From positions 62,001 to 126,000 of the forward strand of contig JACJGO010000016.1 in assembly GCA_014163555.1 (NCBI GenBank): a DNA stretch of 64,000 nucleotides. Direction: 5' to 3'. This document shows positions 43,296 through 51,360 of the stretch, piece after piece. Under the pieces are notes generated by a model that saw nothing but the letters and a program-made list of their open reading frames with translations, had not been told where the DNA came from and made no database searches. A program made the translations under genes and the position numbers. Source of the DNA: Flavisolibacter longurius (GTDB taxonomy: Bacteria > Bacteroidota > Bacteroidia > Chitinophagales > Chitinophagaceae). Every line of letters starts with the position of its first letter. The stretch's first letter is position 1.

Positions 43296-43334
43296 AAAGC
43301 CCCGTTCAATGGCAAGCATGAAGCGGGGTTTTTT
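43296..43334 (+). terminator. Second terminator, possibly of a small RNA
   Basis: Stem CCCCG-TTC / GAA-G-CGGGG with one bulged base, followed by TTTTTTA. It lies ~80 bases after the previous terminator with no gene between, which hints at a short transcript or a tandem terminator. Confidence 0.5.
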
Positions 43335-43344
43335 ATTGAAGCCG

Positions 43345-43352
43345 TATCTTTG
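43345..43352 (+). promoter_or_regulatory. -7 box (TATCTTTG) of the Uma2 gene
   Basis: Perfect TAnnTTTG match nine bases before the ATG at 43361; implies a near-leaderless mRNA. Confidence 0.5.
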
Positions 43353-43360
43353 AAAGAATC

Positions 43361-43900
43361 ATGTCAGGTGCCATTAAAATATTGCCGCATTACACGTATG
43401 CCGACTATATTCAGTGGGAAGGCAAGTGGGAAATTATTGGCGGTATTCCATATGCCATGAGTCCTGCCCCTACACCCAAACATCAGATTATCGGAGCTAA
43501 TTTGTTGGCAGAGTTCAGGTTTGCACTGAAAAAATGTAAGCAATATAAGGTTTCGCAACCAGTTGATTATATTCTTAGCGACGATACCATTTTACAACCG
43601 GATATGTTGATTATCTGCGGAGAAATTCATAAGAAATTTCTTGATTTTCCACCTGCCTTAGTTGTTGAAATCCTTTCGCCCTCTACCGCATTAAAAGACC
43701 GCCACACCAAATCTTCTTTGTACGCCGGGCAAAAGATTACTTACTACATTATCATCTCGCCGGATACAGACGAAGCAGAAGTTTATGAATGGGAAGAAGG
43801 AAATTATAATCTCAAACAAAAAGGCGGCTCCTTTTCCTACACTTTTACATTTCCCGAAGGCTGCAGCGCTGCTATCGACTTTTCTGAAATCTGGCAATGA
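43361..43900 (+). CDS. Uma2 family restriction-endonuclease-like protein
   Basis: A 179-residue protein of the Uma2 (DUF820) family with a PD-(D/E)xK nuclease-like fold: YADYIQWEGKWEIIGGIPYAMSPAPTPKHQIIGANLL (~14-50), then the core LQPDMLIICG and PALVVEILSPSTALKDRHTKSSLYA (Asp, Glu and Lys-like positions). Members are plentiful in cyanobacteria and Bacteroidota; their targets are not known. Single gene. Confidence 0.88.
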   Translation: MSGAIKILPHYTYADYIQWEGKWEIIGGIPYAMSPAPTPKHQIIGANLLAEFRFALKKCKQYKVSQPVDYILSDDTILQPDMLIICGEIHKKFLDFPPALVVEILSPSTALKDRHTKSSLYAGQKITYYIIISPDTDEAEVYEWEEGNYNLKQKGGSFSYTFTFPEGCSAAIDFSEIWQ

Positions 43901-43904
43901 ATTA

Positions 43905-43935
43905 CGTGAAACGTGAAACGTGAGACGTGAAATGG
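43905..43935 (+). repeat. Degenerate ACGTGAA-type repeat
   Basis: ACGTGAAACGTGAAACGTGA and more, with about 7-8 bp period, starts four bases after the Uma2 stop. Nearly perfect complement of 44020-44050. Confidence 0.75.
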
Positions 43936-43968
43936 CAAACAGCAAAACTTTACATACTTTCTATCAGC

Positions 43969-44007
43969 AATAAAAAACAGCCACAATTCATGTGGCTGTT
44001 TTTTATT
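43969..44007. terminator. Bidirectional terminator between convergent genes
   Basis: A 17-bp stem AATAAAAAACAGCCACA / TGTGGCTGTTTTTTATT with loop ATTCA, lying inside the outer inverted ACGTGAA repeat. Confidence 0.85.
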
Positions 44008-44019
44008 ATTCGGTTCATC

Positions 44020-44050
44020 AGTTTCACGTCTCACGTTTGACGTTTCACAT
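44020..44050 (-). repeat. Degenerate ACGTGAA-type repeat
   Basis: Minus strand ATGTGAAACGTCAAACGTGA and on, four bases after the 3' end of the deoxyhypusine-synthase-like gene, in its sense direction. Confidence 0.75.
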
Positions 44051-44054
44051 TTTG

Positions 44055-45029
44055 CTACCATCCTAATATATAGGCAAACACCAGCGGTGCTACAATGGTT
44101 GCATCGCTTTCAATGATGTATTTCGGGGTATTGATATCGAGCTTGCCCCACGTGATTTTTTCATTGGGATGTGCACCGGAATACGAACCGTAAGAGGTCG
44201 TGGAATCAGAGATCTGGCAGAAATAACTCCAGAACGGAATTTCATGCATTTCCAAATCCTGGTACATCATCGGCACTACGCAAATAGGGAAGTCGCCGGC
44301 AATACCGCCACCAATCTGGAAGAACCCAATGCCTTTTCCGGCACTGTTATCCTTGTAGTAATTCGCCAGCCATACCATGTATTCAATTCCGCTTTTCATC
44401 GTGCTGGCTTTGATCTCACCCTTATACACATACGAAGCAAAGATGTTGCCCATGGTGCTGTCTTCCCAGCCGCCTACCACAATTGGAAGGTTCTTTTCTG
44501 CGGCAGCAATCATCCAGCTGTTTTTTGGATCGATCTGGTAGTCGTCTTTCATTACACCGCTGTTCAGCAACTGGTACATAAACTCATGCGGAAAGTAACG
44601 TTCGCCTTTGTCATCGGCATCCTTCCAGATCTTGTGAATATGCTTTTGAATTTTGCGGAAAGCTTCTTCTTCCGGAATGCAGGTATCAGTAACCCGATTC
44701 AGACCTCTTTCCAGAAGGTCCCATTCCTGTTGTGGGGTTAGGTCTCTCCAGTTGGGTATGCGTTCGTAGTGGTTGTGGGCCACCAGGTTCATGATGTCTT
44801 CTTCGAGGTTGGCGCCGGTGCAGGAGATAGCCTGAATTTTATCCTGCCGGATCATTTCGGCCAGTGAAATGCCCAACTCTGCCGTACTCATGGCACCTGC
44901 CAGTGTCACCAACATTTTTCCGCCTTCTGCCAAATGCTGTTCATATCCCTTGGCAGCATCCACCAGTGCCGCTGCATTAAAGTGGCGGTAGTGATGCTGT
45001 ATAAATTGCGAAACAGGTCCTTTGTTCAT
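44055..45029 (-). CDS. Deoxyhypusine synthase-like protein
   Basis: A 324-residue NAD-dependent spermidine-handling fold: GGKMLVTLAGAMSTAELGISLAEMIRQDKIQAISCTGANLEEDIMNL near 38-85, then GWEDSTMGNIFASYVYKGEIK and STMKSGIEYMVWLANYY, then GIGFFQIGGGIAGDFPICVVP and a final DINTPKYIIESDATIVAPLVFAYIL. True deoxyhypusine synthase modifies archaeal/eukaryotic IF5A; bacterial relatives are often homospermidine-synthase-type enzymes or uncharacterised. The start is ATG at 45029 after a TTG two codons upstream. It is the only gene on this strand here. Confidence 0.88.
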   Translation of the reverse strand: MNKGPVSQFIQHHYRHFNAAALVDAAKGYEQHLAEGGKMLVTLAGAMSTAELGISLAEMIRQDKIQAISCTGANLEEDIMNLVAHNHYERIPNWRDLTPQQEWDLLERGLNRVTDTCIPEEEAFRKIQKHIHKIWKDADDKGERYFPHEFMYQLLNSGVMKDDYQIDPKNSWMIAAAEKNLPIVVGGWEDSTMGNIFASYVYKGEIKASTMKSGIEYMVWLANYYKDNSAGKGIGFFQIGGGIAGDFPICVVPMMYQDLEMHEIPFWSYFCQISDSTTSYGSYSGAHPNEKITWGKLDINTPKYIIESDATIVAPLVFAYILGW

Positions 45030-45061
45030 TGCCAATAGATTTTAGGCGGCAAAGGTAGGCC

Positions 45062-45098
45062 AAAAAAAATCCCGCTTTGTGTAGAAACACGCTGCGGG
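45062..45098 (-). terminator. Terminator of the PepSY-like gene
   Basis: Stem CCCGC / GCGGG with an inner GTGT / ACAC; on the minus strand it is followed by a run of eight Ts, placed behind the gene ending at 45273. Confidence 0.65.
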
Positions 45099-45272
45099 AA
45101 AGTTTACACACCAAAACTAACATCGTGAAAAGAGAATGGTGAATCGTGCCGGGCTTAGATCAGATGTGATAACAGAAGTTACGGCTTCGGTTATGCAGTG
45201 CGGGTTGGTTTCGGTTTGGGTTGAAAGGTTTGGTTTCTGGTTAATGGTTTTGCACGACTCACCAATCGCTGC

Positions 45273-45713
45273 TCACGACTTGCGGCTCTTTTTGAAGGTT
45301 GACCAGCTATTGCCGAATGATTTCAGTGTGACTTTGGAATCGCCGTCTTCTACGGTAACATAATACGATGTACCGCTTTCGTCGGACAATTCGAATAACT
45401 CGGAGATCCAATGTTCTTCATATGCAGTTTTCAGGTTGTTCTGTAAGGTTACAGGCAGTTGCACGGGAGAGATGTTGCGGGTTACCGCCATCAGTTTGGC
45501 CTCGCCACTATAAAAAGCGGTAACATACTGACCGTTCAGCGTAAAGTCGGCTTTGTAAACACCGTTAGATTCTTTCCATTCTATATCGGCGGCATTTTTA
45601 AAAGCGTGATGAAAAGCGTTGGTAACGGCGGTGGATACCTGTATATCCTGTGCATCGGCTTTCAGCGTACCAAATGAAAGCAGCGCGGTTAAGGCGAAGA
45701 GTATAAATTTCAT
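45273..45713 (-). CDS. PepSY-like exported protein (DUF2874 type)
   Basis: A 146-residue precursor: signal peptide MKFILFALTALLSFGTLKADAQ, then one PepSY-like beta-sheet unit (AFHHAFKNAADIEWKESNGVYKADFTLNGQYVTAFYSGEAKLMAVTRNI). A second unit follows: LPVTLQNNLKTAYEEHWISELFELSDESGTSYYVTVEDGDSKVTLKSF. These small periplasmic domains are common in Bacteroidota and may inhibit proteases or bind ligands; no role is proven. The last codons and stop run into repeat-like DNA (GTCGTGAGCAGCG). Confidence 0.85.
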   Translation of the reverse strand: MKFILFALTALLSFGTLKADAQDIQVSTAVTNAFHHAFKNAADIEWKESNGVYKADFTLNGQYVTAFYSGEAKLMAVTRNISPVQLPVTLQNNLKTAYEEHWISELFELSDESGTSYYVTVEDGDSKVTLKSFGNSWSTFKKSRKS

Positions 45714-45889
45714 AACAAAGGTTTTTGGTTTATAACTGTTTTGTTTTCGTTGTTCTTTCACTGTGACGAAACAAAAGTAGAATGCGTTACAGCCCTTCCC
45801 AAGTGATTTGTGACGACTGGAAAGCACTGTTAAGCGCCTTAACAATGGTTGCAAAATTGTTAAGGCGTATGAATTGTATATTTAAGGGG

Positions 45890-46486
45890 ATGAACTATCT
45901 CGCCCATGCGTATCTATCGTTTAATGAGCCACATCTGCTGGTGGGAAATATGATCTCTGATTTTGTAAAAGGAGGGCAGAAATTGGGATATGCGGCAAGT
46001 GTGCAAAAAGGAATCATGCTGCACCGGGCCATTGATGAATTTACCGATACGCATCCTGCCACGGCAACAGCAAAAGAATTTTTCAGGCCCTGGTATCGCT
46101 TATACAGCGGCCCGATAACCGACATCCTGTACGATCATTTCCTGGCCAATGACGAAACAATTTTTACCGAAGCTTCCCTTTCCCATTTTACAAAAGGCGT
46201 TTATCAAACATTGGAAGAAGAAACGGTGCATCTGCCCTCGCACTTTCTGCCGGTGCTTACCTATATGAAAGCGGAGAACTGGTTGTATCATTACCGGACA
46301 ACGGAAGGCATACAGAAAAGTTTAAGAGGGCTGGCAAGGCGAGCCCGCTACTTCAGCGACAGTACCAAAGCCTACGAGTTGTTTCTTTTGCACTACGATG
46401 CCCTGAAAGCCTGTTATACGGCCTTTTTCCCCGACGTTAAAGAAATGGCAAAACAGGCGCTGGAGCAGGGGCGTACTGAATTTTAA
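45890..46486 (+). CDS. Acyl carrier protein phosphodiesterase (AcpH/DUF479)
   Basis: A 198-residue protein matching AcpH: MNYLAHAYLSFNEPHLLVGNMISDFVKG, then HRAIDEFTDTHPATATAKEFFRPWYRLYSGPITDILYDHFLANDE. Its Asp/His residues resemble an HD-type metal site. AcpH removes the 4'-phosphopantetheine arm from acyl carrier protein. The ATG at 45890 is well placed behind AAGGGG. Single gene. Confidence 0.9.
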   Translation: MNYLAHAYLSFNEPHLLVGNMISDFVKGGQKLGYAASVQKGIMLHRAIDEFTDTHPATATAKEFFRPWYRLYSGPITDILYDHFLANDETIFTEASLSHFTKGVYQTLEEETVHLPSHFLPVLTYMKAENWLYHYRTTEGIQKSLRGLARRARYFSDSTKAYELFLLHYDALKACYTAFFPDVKEMAKQALEQGRTEF

Positions 46487-46510
46487 GCCCGCTAAAACGG
46501 CTCAGATGAT

Positions 46511-46518
46511 TAGATTTG
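46511..46518 (+). promoter_or_regulatory. -7 box (TAGATTTG) of the DUF2911 gene
   Basis: TAnnTTTG match 20 bases before the ATG at 46538. Confidence 0.5.
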
Positions 46519-46537
46519 CTACATAAAATCCACTCGC

Positions 46538-47137
46538 ATGAATAAACTTCTTCTTTGTTTTTTCCTGGTAGCTGCCCATGCCGGTTGGGCACAATCTTCA
46601 ACCAATACTGCAACCTCAATACAGCCTGTGCCGGCTATCAAGATGCCGCAACTGGACAAATCGCCAATGGACATGGCCTATTATCCTGCTAATTATCCTG
46701 TGCTGCGTATCCAGGACAAAGCCAATGAGCCCCTGGTGGCCCGGGTGATTTACAGCCGTCCGCAGAAAGAAGGCAGGGCCATTTTTGGCGGCCTGGTGCA
46801 GTACGGCGAAGTCTGGCGCTTTGGTGCCAACGAGGCAACCGAAATTCAACTGTACCGCGATGTAAAGATCAATAACAAAAAAATACCCAAGGGCCGCTAC
46901 ACGCTGTATGCTATACCGACAGAAAAGGAGTGGACAGTTATTTTCAACAAAGACACCGACATCTGGGGTTCTTTCAAATACGATGAGAAAAAAGACGTAC
47001 TGCGGGTAAGCGTTCCGGTGCAAAAATTGACCGAGCCTTTTGATATGTTCAGCATTGCTTTTACGAAAGTTACCTCCGGTGCCGATATGATGATTGCCTG
47101 GGATGATGCCTTTGTCAACCTGCCGTTCCGGTTTTAA
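46538..47137 (+). CDS. DUF2911 family exported protein
   Basis: A 199-residue precursor with signal peptide MNKLLLCFFLVAAHAGWAQ. The body has the DUF2911 signature: PLVARVIYSRPQKEGRAIFGGLVQYGEVWRFGANEATEIQLYRDVKINNKKIPKGRYTLYAIP near 65-128, then IFNKDTDIWGSFKYDEKKDVLRVSVPV. This beta-sandwich family is common in Bacteroidota envelopes; function unknown. A terminator follows. Confidence 0.93.
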   Translation: MNKLLLCFFLVAAHAGWAQSSTNTATSIQPVPAIKMPQLDKSPMDMAYYPANYPVLRIQDKANEPLVARVIYSRPQKEGRAIFGGLVQYGEVWRFGANEATEIQLYRDVKINNKKIPKGRYTLYAIPTEKEWTVIFNKDTDIWGSFKYDEKKDVLRVSVPVQKLTEPFDMFSIAFTKVTSGADMMIAWDDAFVNLPFRF

Positions 47138-47158
47138 TACAAAAAAATTCTTTTAAAG

Positions 47159-47183
47159 AAAGTCCTGCTGCTGGCAGGACTTT
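47159..47183 (+). terminator. Rho-independent-type terminator
   Basis: Stem AAAGTCCTGC / GCAGGACTTT, loop TGCTG, then Ts; 21 bases after the DUF2911 gene. Confidence 0.83.
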
Positions 47184-47235
47184 TTTATAGGTGCAAACTG
47201 CTACTCCGACAAATATGTCACCCTTTATCCTGCAG

Positions 47236-47243
47236 TAATTTTG
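47236..47243 (+). promoter_or_regulatory. -7 box (TAATTTTG) of the glutathione peroxidase gene
   Basis: TAnnTTTG match 19 bases before the ATG at 47262. Confidence 0.5.
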
Positions 47244-47261
47244 TTATCAGAATCCTGATGT

Positions 47262-47855
47262 ATGGCAATGACAGTGCGACAACGAATTATGAAGCTGGCT
47301 TACCCGCTGATCCTTTTGTTCCGGCAGATCAGCACCAAAGAAAAAGTGGCCTTAAATGAAAAGAAAGCGGCGCCCCCGGTTTCCTTTCATTTGCTATCGG
47401 CTACTATCAACAATGGCCAGGATCTGCCTTTTGAAAAGCTGAAAGGAAAAAAGGTGTTGCTGGTGAATACAGCCAGCGATTGTGGCTATACCGCACAATA
47501 TGCCGAGCTGCAGCAACTTTACCGGCATGCAAAAGAAGATGTGGAGATCATTGCCTTCCCGGCCAATGATTTTAATGACCAGGAGCGGGGAAGTGATAAA
47601 GACATCGCCCAGTTTTGCGCTGTCAATTTTGGCGTTAGTTTTCCTTTGACAAAAAAAGCAGTTGTAGTAAAGACACCTGGGCAGCACCCGGTTTATCAGT
47701 GGCTCACCGATCCCAAACAGAATGGTTGGAACGACAGGGCACCGGCCTGGAATTTTACCAAGTACCTAGTGAACGAAGAGGGGATGCTGACACATTATTT
47801 CGATCCTGGAGTTTCGCCGGTCAGTACCCAGGTTTTAAAAGCCATCCAGGAATAA
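47262..47855 (+). CDS. Glutathione peroxidase family protein
   Basis: A 197-residue thioredoxin-fold peroxidase. NTASDCGYTAQYAELQ holds the peroxidatic Cys74; FPANDFNDQERG replaces the usual FPCNQF..QEPG motif, and APAWNFTKYLV supplies the Trp-Asn pair (163-164). There is an N-terminal hydrophobic stretch (LAYPLILLFRQIS), possibly a membrane anchor. Such enzymes reduce peroxides, often with thioredoxin. The alpha/beta hydrolase gene follows within 40 bases, so the two may be cotranscribed. Confidence 0.9.
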   Translation: MAMTVRQRIMKLAYPLILLFRQISTKEKVALNEKKAAPPVSFHLLSATINNGQDLPFEKLKGKKVLLVNTASDCGYTAQYAELQQLYRHAKEDVEIIAFPANDFNDQERGSDKDIAQFCAVNFGVSFPLTKKAVVVKTPGQHPVYQWLTDPKQNGWNDRAPAWNFTKYLVNEEGMLTHYFDPGVSPVSTQVLKAIQE

Positions 47856-47891
47856 CAATTGACGAAAACCACTTTGGTGCACAGTATAAGC

Positions 47892-48551
47892 ATGCATGTA
47901 TATTTTATCAGCGGATTGGGTGCCGACCGGCAGGCATTTGAAAAATTAAAGCTGCCATCTCTATATACCATTCATTATCTTGACTGGATAAAAAACAGAA
48001 AGGGTGAAAGTTTGAACAGCTATGCTAAACGCCTTGCTGAGCTGATCGATACCTCGCAACCTTTTGCTGTAGTCGGTTTATCCATGGGCGGTATGATCGC
48101 ATCGGCCATGACACAGTTTTTAAAGCCCCAAAAAACTATCCTGATTTCCAGTGTTGGCTGCAGAGAAGAATTTCCGCCACTTTTAAAGTTGGCACGTCTA
48201 ACACAAATTCACCGGTTGATTCCTGCGTTTGTCTTTAACAAACCCAATGCTATTGCCTATTTTCTCTTTGGCGCAAAAACCAGAAACGAAAAACGGATCA
48301 TGCAATATATTATCGGTAATTCGGACCCGGATTTTGTAAAATGGAGCATCGGTGCTATTCTGAGCTGGAACAATAAAATCAGGCCGAAAGAGATTATTCA
48401 TATCCATGGCGATAAAGATGCAATTCTTCCGATCCGGTACACCCGGCCGGATGTGGTAATCAAAAACGGTTCGCATTTTATGGTTTGGACCAAGGCAAAA
48501 ACGGTATCGGCCGCCCTGGAAAGAACACTGACAATACAGGCGATTGATTAA
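47892..48551 (+). CDS. Alpha/beta hydrolase
   Basis: A 219-residue hydrolase starting MHVYFISGLGADRQAFEKLKLP. The oxyanion and nucleophile region is FAVVGLSMGGMIASAM (Ser in GLSMGG), and the Asp/His end is HIHGDKDAILPIRYT and NGSHFMVWTKA. The substrate cannot be told. I chose the ATG at 47892, inside the longest frame, because the upstream residues are not family-like. It follows glutathione peroxidase with a short gap. Confidence 0.85.
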   Translation: MHVYFISGLGADRQAFEKLKLPSLYTIHYLDWIKNRKGESLNSYAKRLAELIDTSQPFAVVGLSMGGMIASAMTQFLKPQKTILISSVGCREEFPPLLKLARLTQIHRLIPAFVFNKPNAIAYFLFGAKTRNEKRIMQYIIGNSDPDFVKWSIGAILSWNNKIRPKEIIHIHGDKDAILPIRYTRPDVVIKNGSHFMVWTKAKTVSAALERTLTIQAID

Positions 48552-48635
48552 TCCGCAGAAACGTTTCTCCTGCTCTTTTAACCTTTGTTCAGAAGTTTGT
48601 TTCGTGTTTGGCGTATGATTCTCCGTAGGCTTTGC

Positions 48636-48664
48636 CTGTGGCCAATTGCCCGTTGTTTATTGAG
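48636..48664 (-). repeat. Degenerate GGCAATT-type repeat fragment
   Basis: GGCCAATTGCCCGTTGTTTATTGA pattern between the hydrolase gene and psd; only partly fits the word family. Confidence 0.4.
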
Positions 48665-48688
48665 TTCTTTCATTCCCCTTTTCTTTCC

Positions 48689-48696
48689 TACTTTTG
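48689..48696 (+). promoter_or_regulatory. -7 box (TACTTTTG) of psd
   Basis: TAnnTTTG match 13 bases before the ATG at 48709. Confidence 0.5.
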
Positions 48697-48708
48697 CCCT
48701 TTCCAATT

Positions 48709-49365
48709 ATGAAAATTCACAAAGAAGGATATCAGACGATTGGCATTGTTGCCATTATAGCCGCAGCAATTGTGATTGCTTCCATGGTATTTATTGTACC
48801 ATCATCGCCAATTATTGGCTGGCTGATCAACCTTGCGGCGTTTGTTATTTTTATTTTTATTGTTTCTTTTTTCCGCATCCCCAAACGGACACATGCTGAC
48901 GGGGAAGACCTGATTGTGGCACCCTGCGACGGAACGGTAGTGGTGATAGAAGAAGTTGAAGCCGATGAATATTTTAAAGACCGCCGTTTACAGCTTTCTA
49001 TTTTCATGAGTCCGCTCAATGTGCATGTCAACCGCAACCCGGTGAGTGGCGAGGTGATGTACAGCGAGTATCACAAAGGCAAATACCTGGTCGCCTGGCA
49101 TCCGAAATCATCTACGGAAAACGAACGCCATTCGGTTGTGTACAAACAGGGCGAAAAAGAAATGTTGGTAAAACAAATTGCCGGCGCTCTGGCCAAACGC
49201 ATCGTCAACTACCTGAAGCCGGGTGATAAAGTGGCCATGGGTGAAGAGATGGGTTTTATCAAATTTGGTTCGCGGGTTGACCTGCTGCTGCCCATCGGAA
49301 CACAGATTGATGTAAAGATGAACCAGAAGGTAAAAGGCGGTGTAACCATTTTGGGAAAATGGTAG
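48709..49365 (+). CDS. psd: Phosphatidylserine decarboxylase proenzyme
   Basis: A 218-residue short-form Psd. It has an N-terminal membrane segment (IIAAAIVIASMVFIVPSSPIIGWLINLAAFVIFIFIVSFF). Then come PCDGTVVVIEE (conserved Asp) and QLSIFMSPLNVHVNRNPVSGEV, the His-containing MxxxNVHxNR motif. Near the C-terminus MGFIKFGSRVDLLLP carries the FGS site of autocatalytic cleavage to give the pyruvoyl alpha chain. It makes phosphatidylethanolamine at the inner membrane. The ATG at 48709 (MKIHKEGYQ) is the family start. Confidence 0.95.
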   Translation: MKIHKEGYQTIGIVAIIAAAIVIASMVFIVPSSPIIGWLINLAAFVIFIFIVSFFRIPKRTHADGEDLIVAPCDGTVVVIEEVEADEYFKDRRLQLSIFMSPLNVHVNRNPVSGEVMYSEYHKGKYLVAWHPKSSTENERHSVVYKQGEKEMLVKQIAGALAKRIVNYLKPGDKVAMGEEMGFIKFGSRVDLLLPIGTQIDVKMNQKVKGGVTILGKW

Positions 49366-49715
49366 GTAGATTGAATAAATTTCTCTACCTTGAACGGCCA
49401 AAATACGGTTATAGAATACATCGTTTTGATTGCTCTTTTGGTTCTTGTTGTTGAATAACAAAAACTGTAAAAAAGAGTATTTCTATAAATCGCTTGTCAT
49501 GCGGACGTCTACTTTTGCTTGCTATTGAATGGGTCCCGCTTCTCGCGGGACTTTTTTTGGCCTCCCCCTTCCCCTCCGGTGGAGGGGCTCAGGACCAATA
49601 CACTTTTTCTTTGCAGTCAGCTTTTATTATTTGTGTTGGATACGGATAACAAAAGATTCTCACCAATAAATTAGGGTCTTCGATCTAGCCCTCCCCGGAT
49701 GGGCCGGTGGTATTT
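49366..49715. other. 350-base gap with terminator and hairpins
   Basis: No gene seen. It holds the terminator at 49533, a hairpin CCCCTCC / GGAGGGG at 49571-49587, and a C/G-rich tail (CCCTCCCCGGATGGG) near 49690. A transcript from an unknown promoter could end at 49533. Confidence 0.5.
49533..49551 (+). terminator. Rho-independent-type terminator, far from psd
   Basis: Stem GTCCCGC / GCGGGAC with loop TTCTC, then seven Ts; 168 bases after the psd stop. Confidence 0.75.
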
Positions 49716-50411
49716 TTATAAGAATTCTTTCAGCTCCCGCAAATGATAGATGGTGTATGTGGGTTGAATGTCCTGCTCTTTTCGGTTGTAATTAACATGC
49801 ACGGCATCCATCCCGATATTCAGGGCGCCGGCAACATCCACATCCAGGGCATCGCCGATCATTAGACTTTCTTCTACCGTGGCGCCGGTTTTCTGCAGGG
49901 CGTATTCAAAAATTTCTTTTTGCGGTTTGAGGCTGTTGCTGCATTCCGATGTCACTACAACATTGAAAAAAGGGGAGAGTCCGGAGTTTTTTAATTTGTT
50001 GTGCTGCACTTCTTCAAACCCGTTGGTGATGAGGTGAAGCCCGTAACCTTTTTGCTCAAGATAACGCAGCACCTCAATCGTATCGGGGAATAAGAGGTTG
50101 CGGGAGGGCAGCAGTTGAAGGAACAATTCATTCATCTGCATGGCCAGTTCTTCATCATCCACATTAAAATCAAGCAGGCAAAGCCACATACGTTTCAGCC
50201 GCAATTCATCCTGCCGGATGCGGCCGTTGCGGTATTCGGCCCACAGCCGCTCGTTATGCGCAAGATAGGTTTGGTGAAAGCGGTCAAAGTCATGAATGCC
50301 TTTTTCAGGAAGGTTGAAATCAACATGCAGTTGTTGCATGGTAATGCGGGCATTTTCATCAAAATCCCACAGCGTATGGTCAAGGTCGAAGAACAGGTGT
50401 TTGTATTTCAT
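49716..50411 (-). CDS. YjjG-type HAD nucleotidase
   Basis: A 231-residue HAD hydrolase. Motif I is FFDLDHTLWDFD (nucleophile Asp in DLDHT), a helical cap follows, motif II is LITNGF, motif III Lys in SLKPQKEIFEYAL and motif IV IGDALDVDVAGALNIGMDAV. The combination with MKYKHLFFDLDHTLWDF and NGFEEVQHNKLKNSGLSPFF matches YjjG, which removes phosphate from non-canonical pyrimidine nucleotides. Single gene, divergent from the SDR. Confidence 0.9.
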   Translation of the reverse strand: MKYKHLFFDLDHTLWDFDENARITMQQLHVDFNLPEKGIHDFDRFHQTYLAHNERLWAEYRNGRIRQDELRLKRMWLCLLDFNVDDEELAMQMNELFLQLLPSRNLLFPDTIEVLRYLEQKGYGLHLITNGFEEVQHNKLKNSGLSPFFNVVVTSECSNSLKPQKEIFEYALQKTGATVEESLMIGDALDVDVAGALNIGMDAVHVNYNRKEQDIQPTYTIYHLRELKEFL

Positions 50412-50513
50412 GCGTCAAAGTGGGGTCCAAACGTCAAAAGTAAACGGAGCCGGATGGATAAAGATTCCTATTTTGAATTTTTCCTTTCGATTTTTGTTGT
50501 AAACACTTACCAA

Positions 50514-51215
50514 ATGAATGCCGTAATTACCGGAGCCTCGCGTGGAATTGGAAAAACATTGGCGCAGATCTTTGCCCTGCATGGCTATAATCTTTTTCTC
50601 TGTTCCAAAACAGAATCCAATCTGCTGGAAACAATTGAAGAACTTAAGACCACTTTCCCTTCCGTTAGCATCGATGGCAAAGCGGCAGACCTAGGCCATA
50701 AAACCGGTGCAAAGCTGTTTGGCGAATGGGTGCTGAAAAATGCCGACTCGATCGATGTCCTGATCAATAACACCGGCACCTTTATTCAAGGCAATGTTTC
50801 CGATGAACCGGATGGTGCACTGGAAACTATGCTGGAAGTAAATCTCTACAGTGCATATCACACTACGCGGACCTTGTTGCCCAGAATGAAAGCGCAAAAG
50901 AGCGGACACATCTTCACCATTTGTTCCATAGCCAGTTTAGCAGCTTATCCAGGTGGCGGTGCGTACAGCATCAGCAAGTATGCCTTGCTGGGATTCACCC
51001 GTAACCTTCGGGCTGAACTGAAAGAGCACGGCATTAAGGTAACAGCGGTAATTCCCGGCGCAGTGTACACCGATAGCTGGAAAGGCAGTGGCGTGGCGGA
51101 AACACGTATCATGGAAACCGAAGACCTTGCTAAAATGATGTTTGCCGCTACACAACTTTCGCCCCAAGCAGTTGTGGAAGATATTGTACTGCGTCCACAG
51201 TTGGGAGACCTGTAA
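50514..51215 (+). CDS. Short-chain dehydrogenase/reductase
   Basis: A 233-residue classical SDR: TGASRGIG near 6-13, NNTG in place of NNAG, Ser in CSIASLAAYPGGGAYSISKYALLG with YxxxK, and PGAVYTDSW near the end. Substrate unknown. The start is the ATG at 50514 (MNAVITGASRGIG). It lies 102 bases from the divergent YjjG gene. Confidence 0.9.
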   Translation: MNAVITGASRGIGKTLAQIFALHGYNLFLCSKTESNLLETIEELKTTFPSVSIDGKAADLGHKTGAKLFGEWVLKNADSIDVLINNTGTFIQGNVSDEPDGALETMLEVNLYSAYHTTRTLLPRMKAQKSGHIFTICSIASLAAYPGGGAYSISKYALLGFTRNLRAELKEHGIKVTAVIPGAVYTDSWKGSGVAETRIMETEDLAKMMFAATQLSPQAVVEDIVLRPQLGDL

Positions 51216-51216
51216 G

Positions 51217-51247
51217 CTAACAGGCAATAAGCAATAGACAATTGGCG
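51217..51247 (+). repeat. Degenerate GGCAATT-type repeat
   Basis: AACAGGCAATAAGCAATAGA then CAATTGGCG directly after the SDR stop, in sense orientation. Confidence 0.65.
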
Positions 51248-51287
51248 AAAAAGTTTTCAGGTATCTATCGGCAGTTTAAACGTATTT

Positions 51288-51321
51288 ATTGCTTCTTGCA
51301 AATCGCCCATTGCCAATTGAA
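51288..51321 (-). repeat. Degenerate GGCAATT-type repeat, inverted partner
   Basis: TTATTGCTTCTTGCAAATCG then CCCATTGCCAATTGAA: the same words inverted relative to 51217, 40 bases away. Confidence 0.6.
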
Positions 51322-51360
51322 CTTGGGCTGCTTTTTGCAACACTCTAAAAAACTAATCGT

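Noticed and set aside
45136-45363. Plus-strand frame of 75 codons
   Set aside because: Mostly repeat-like DNA plus the complement of the PepSY-like gene; its product (Val/Leu/Ser-rich) resembles no protein.
49571-49587. CCCCTCC/GGAGGGG hairpin as terminator
   Set aside because: No T-run follows on either strand, and a better terminator lies just upstream.
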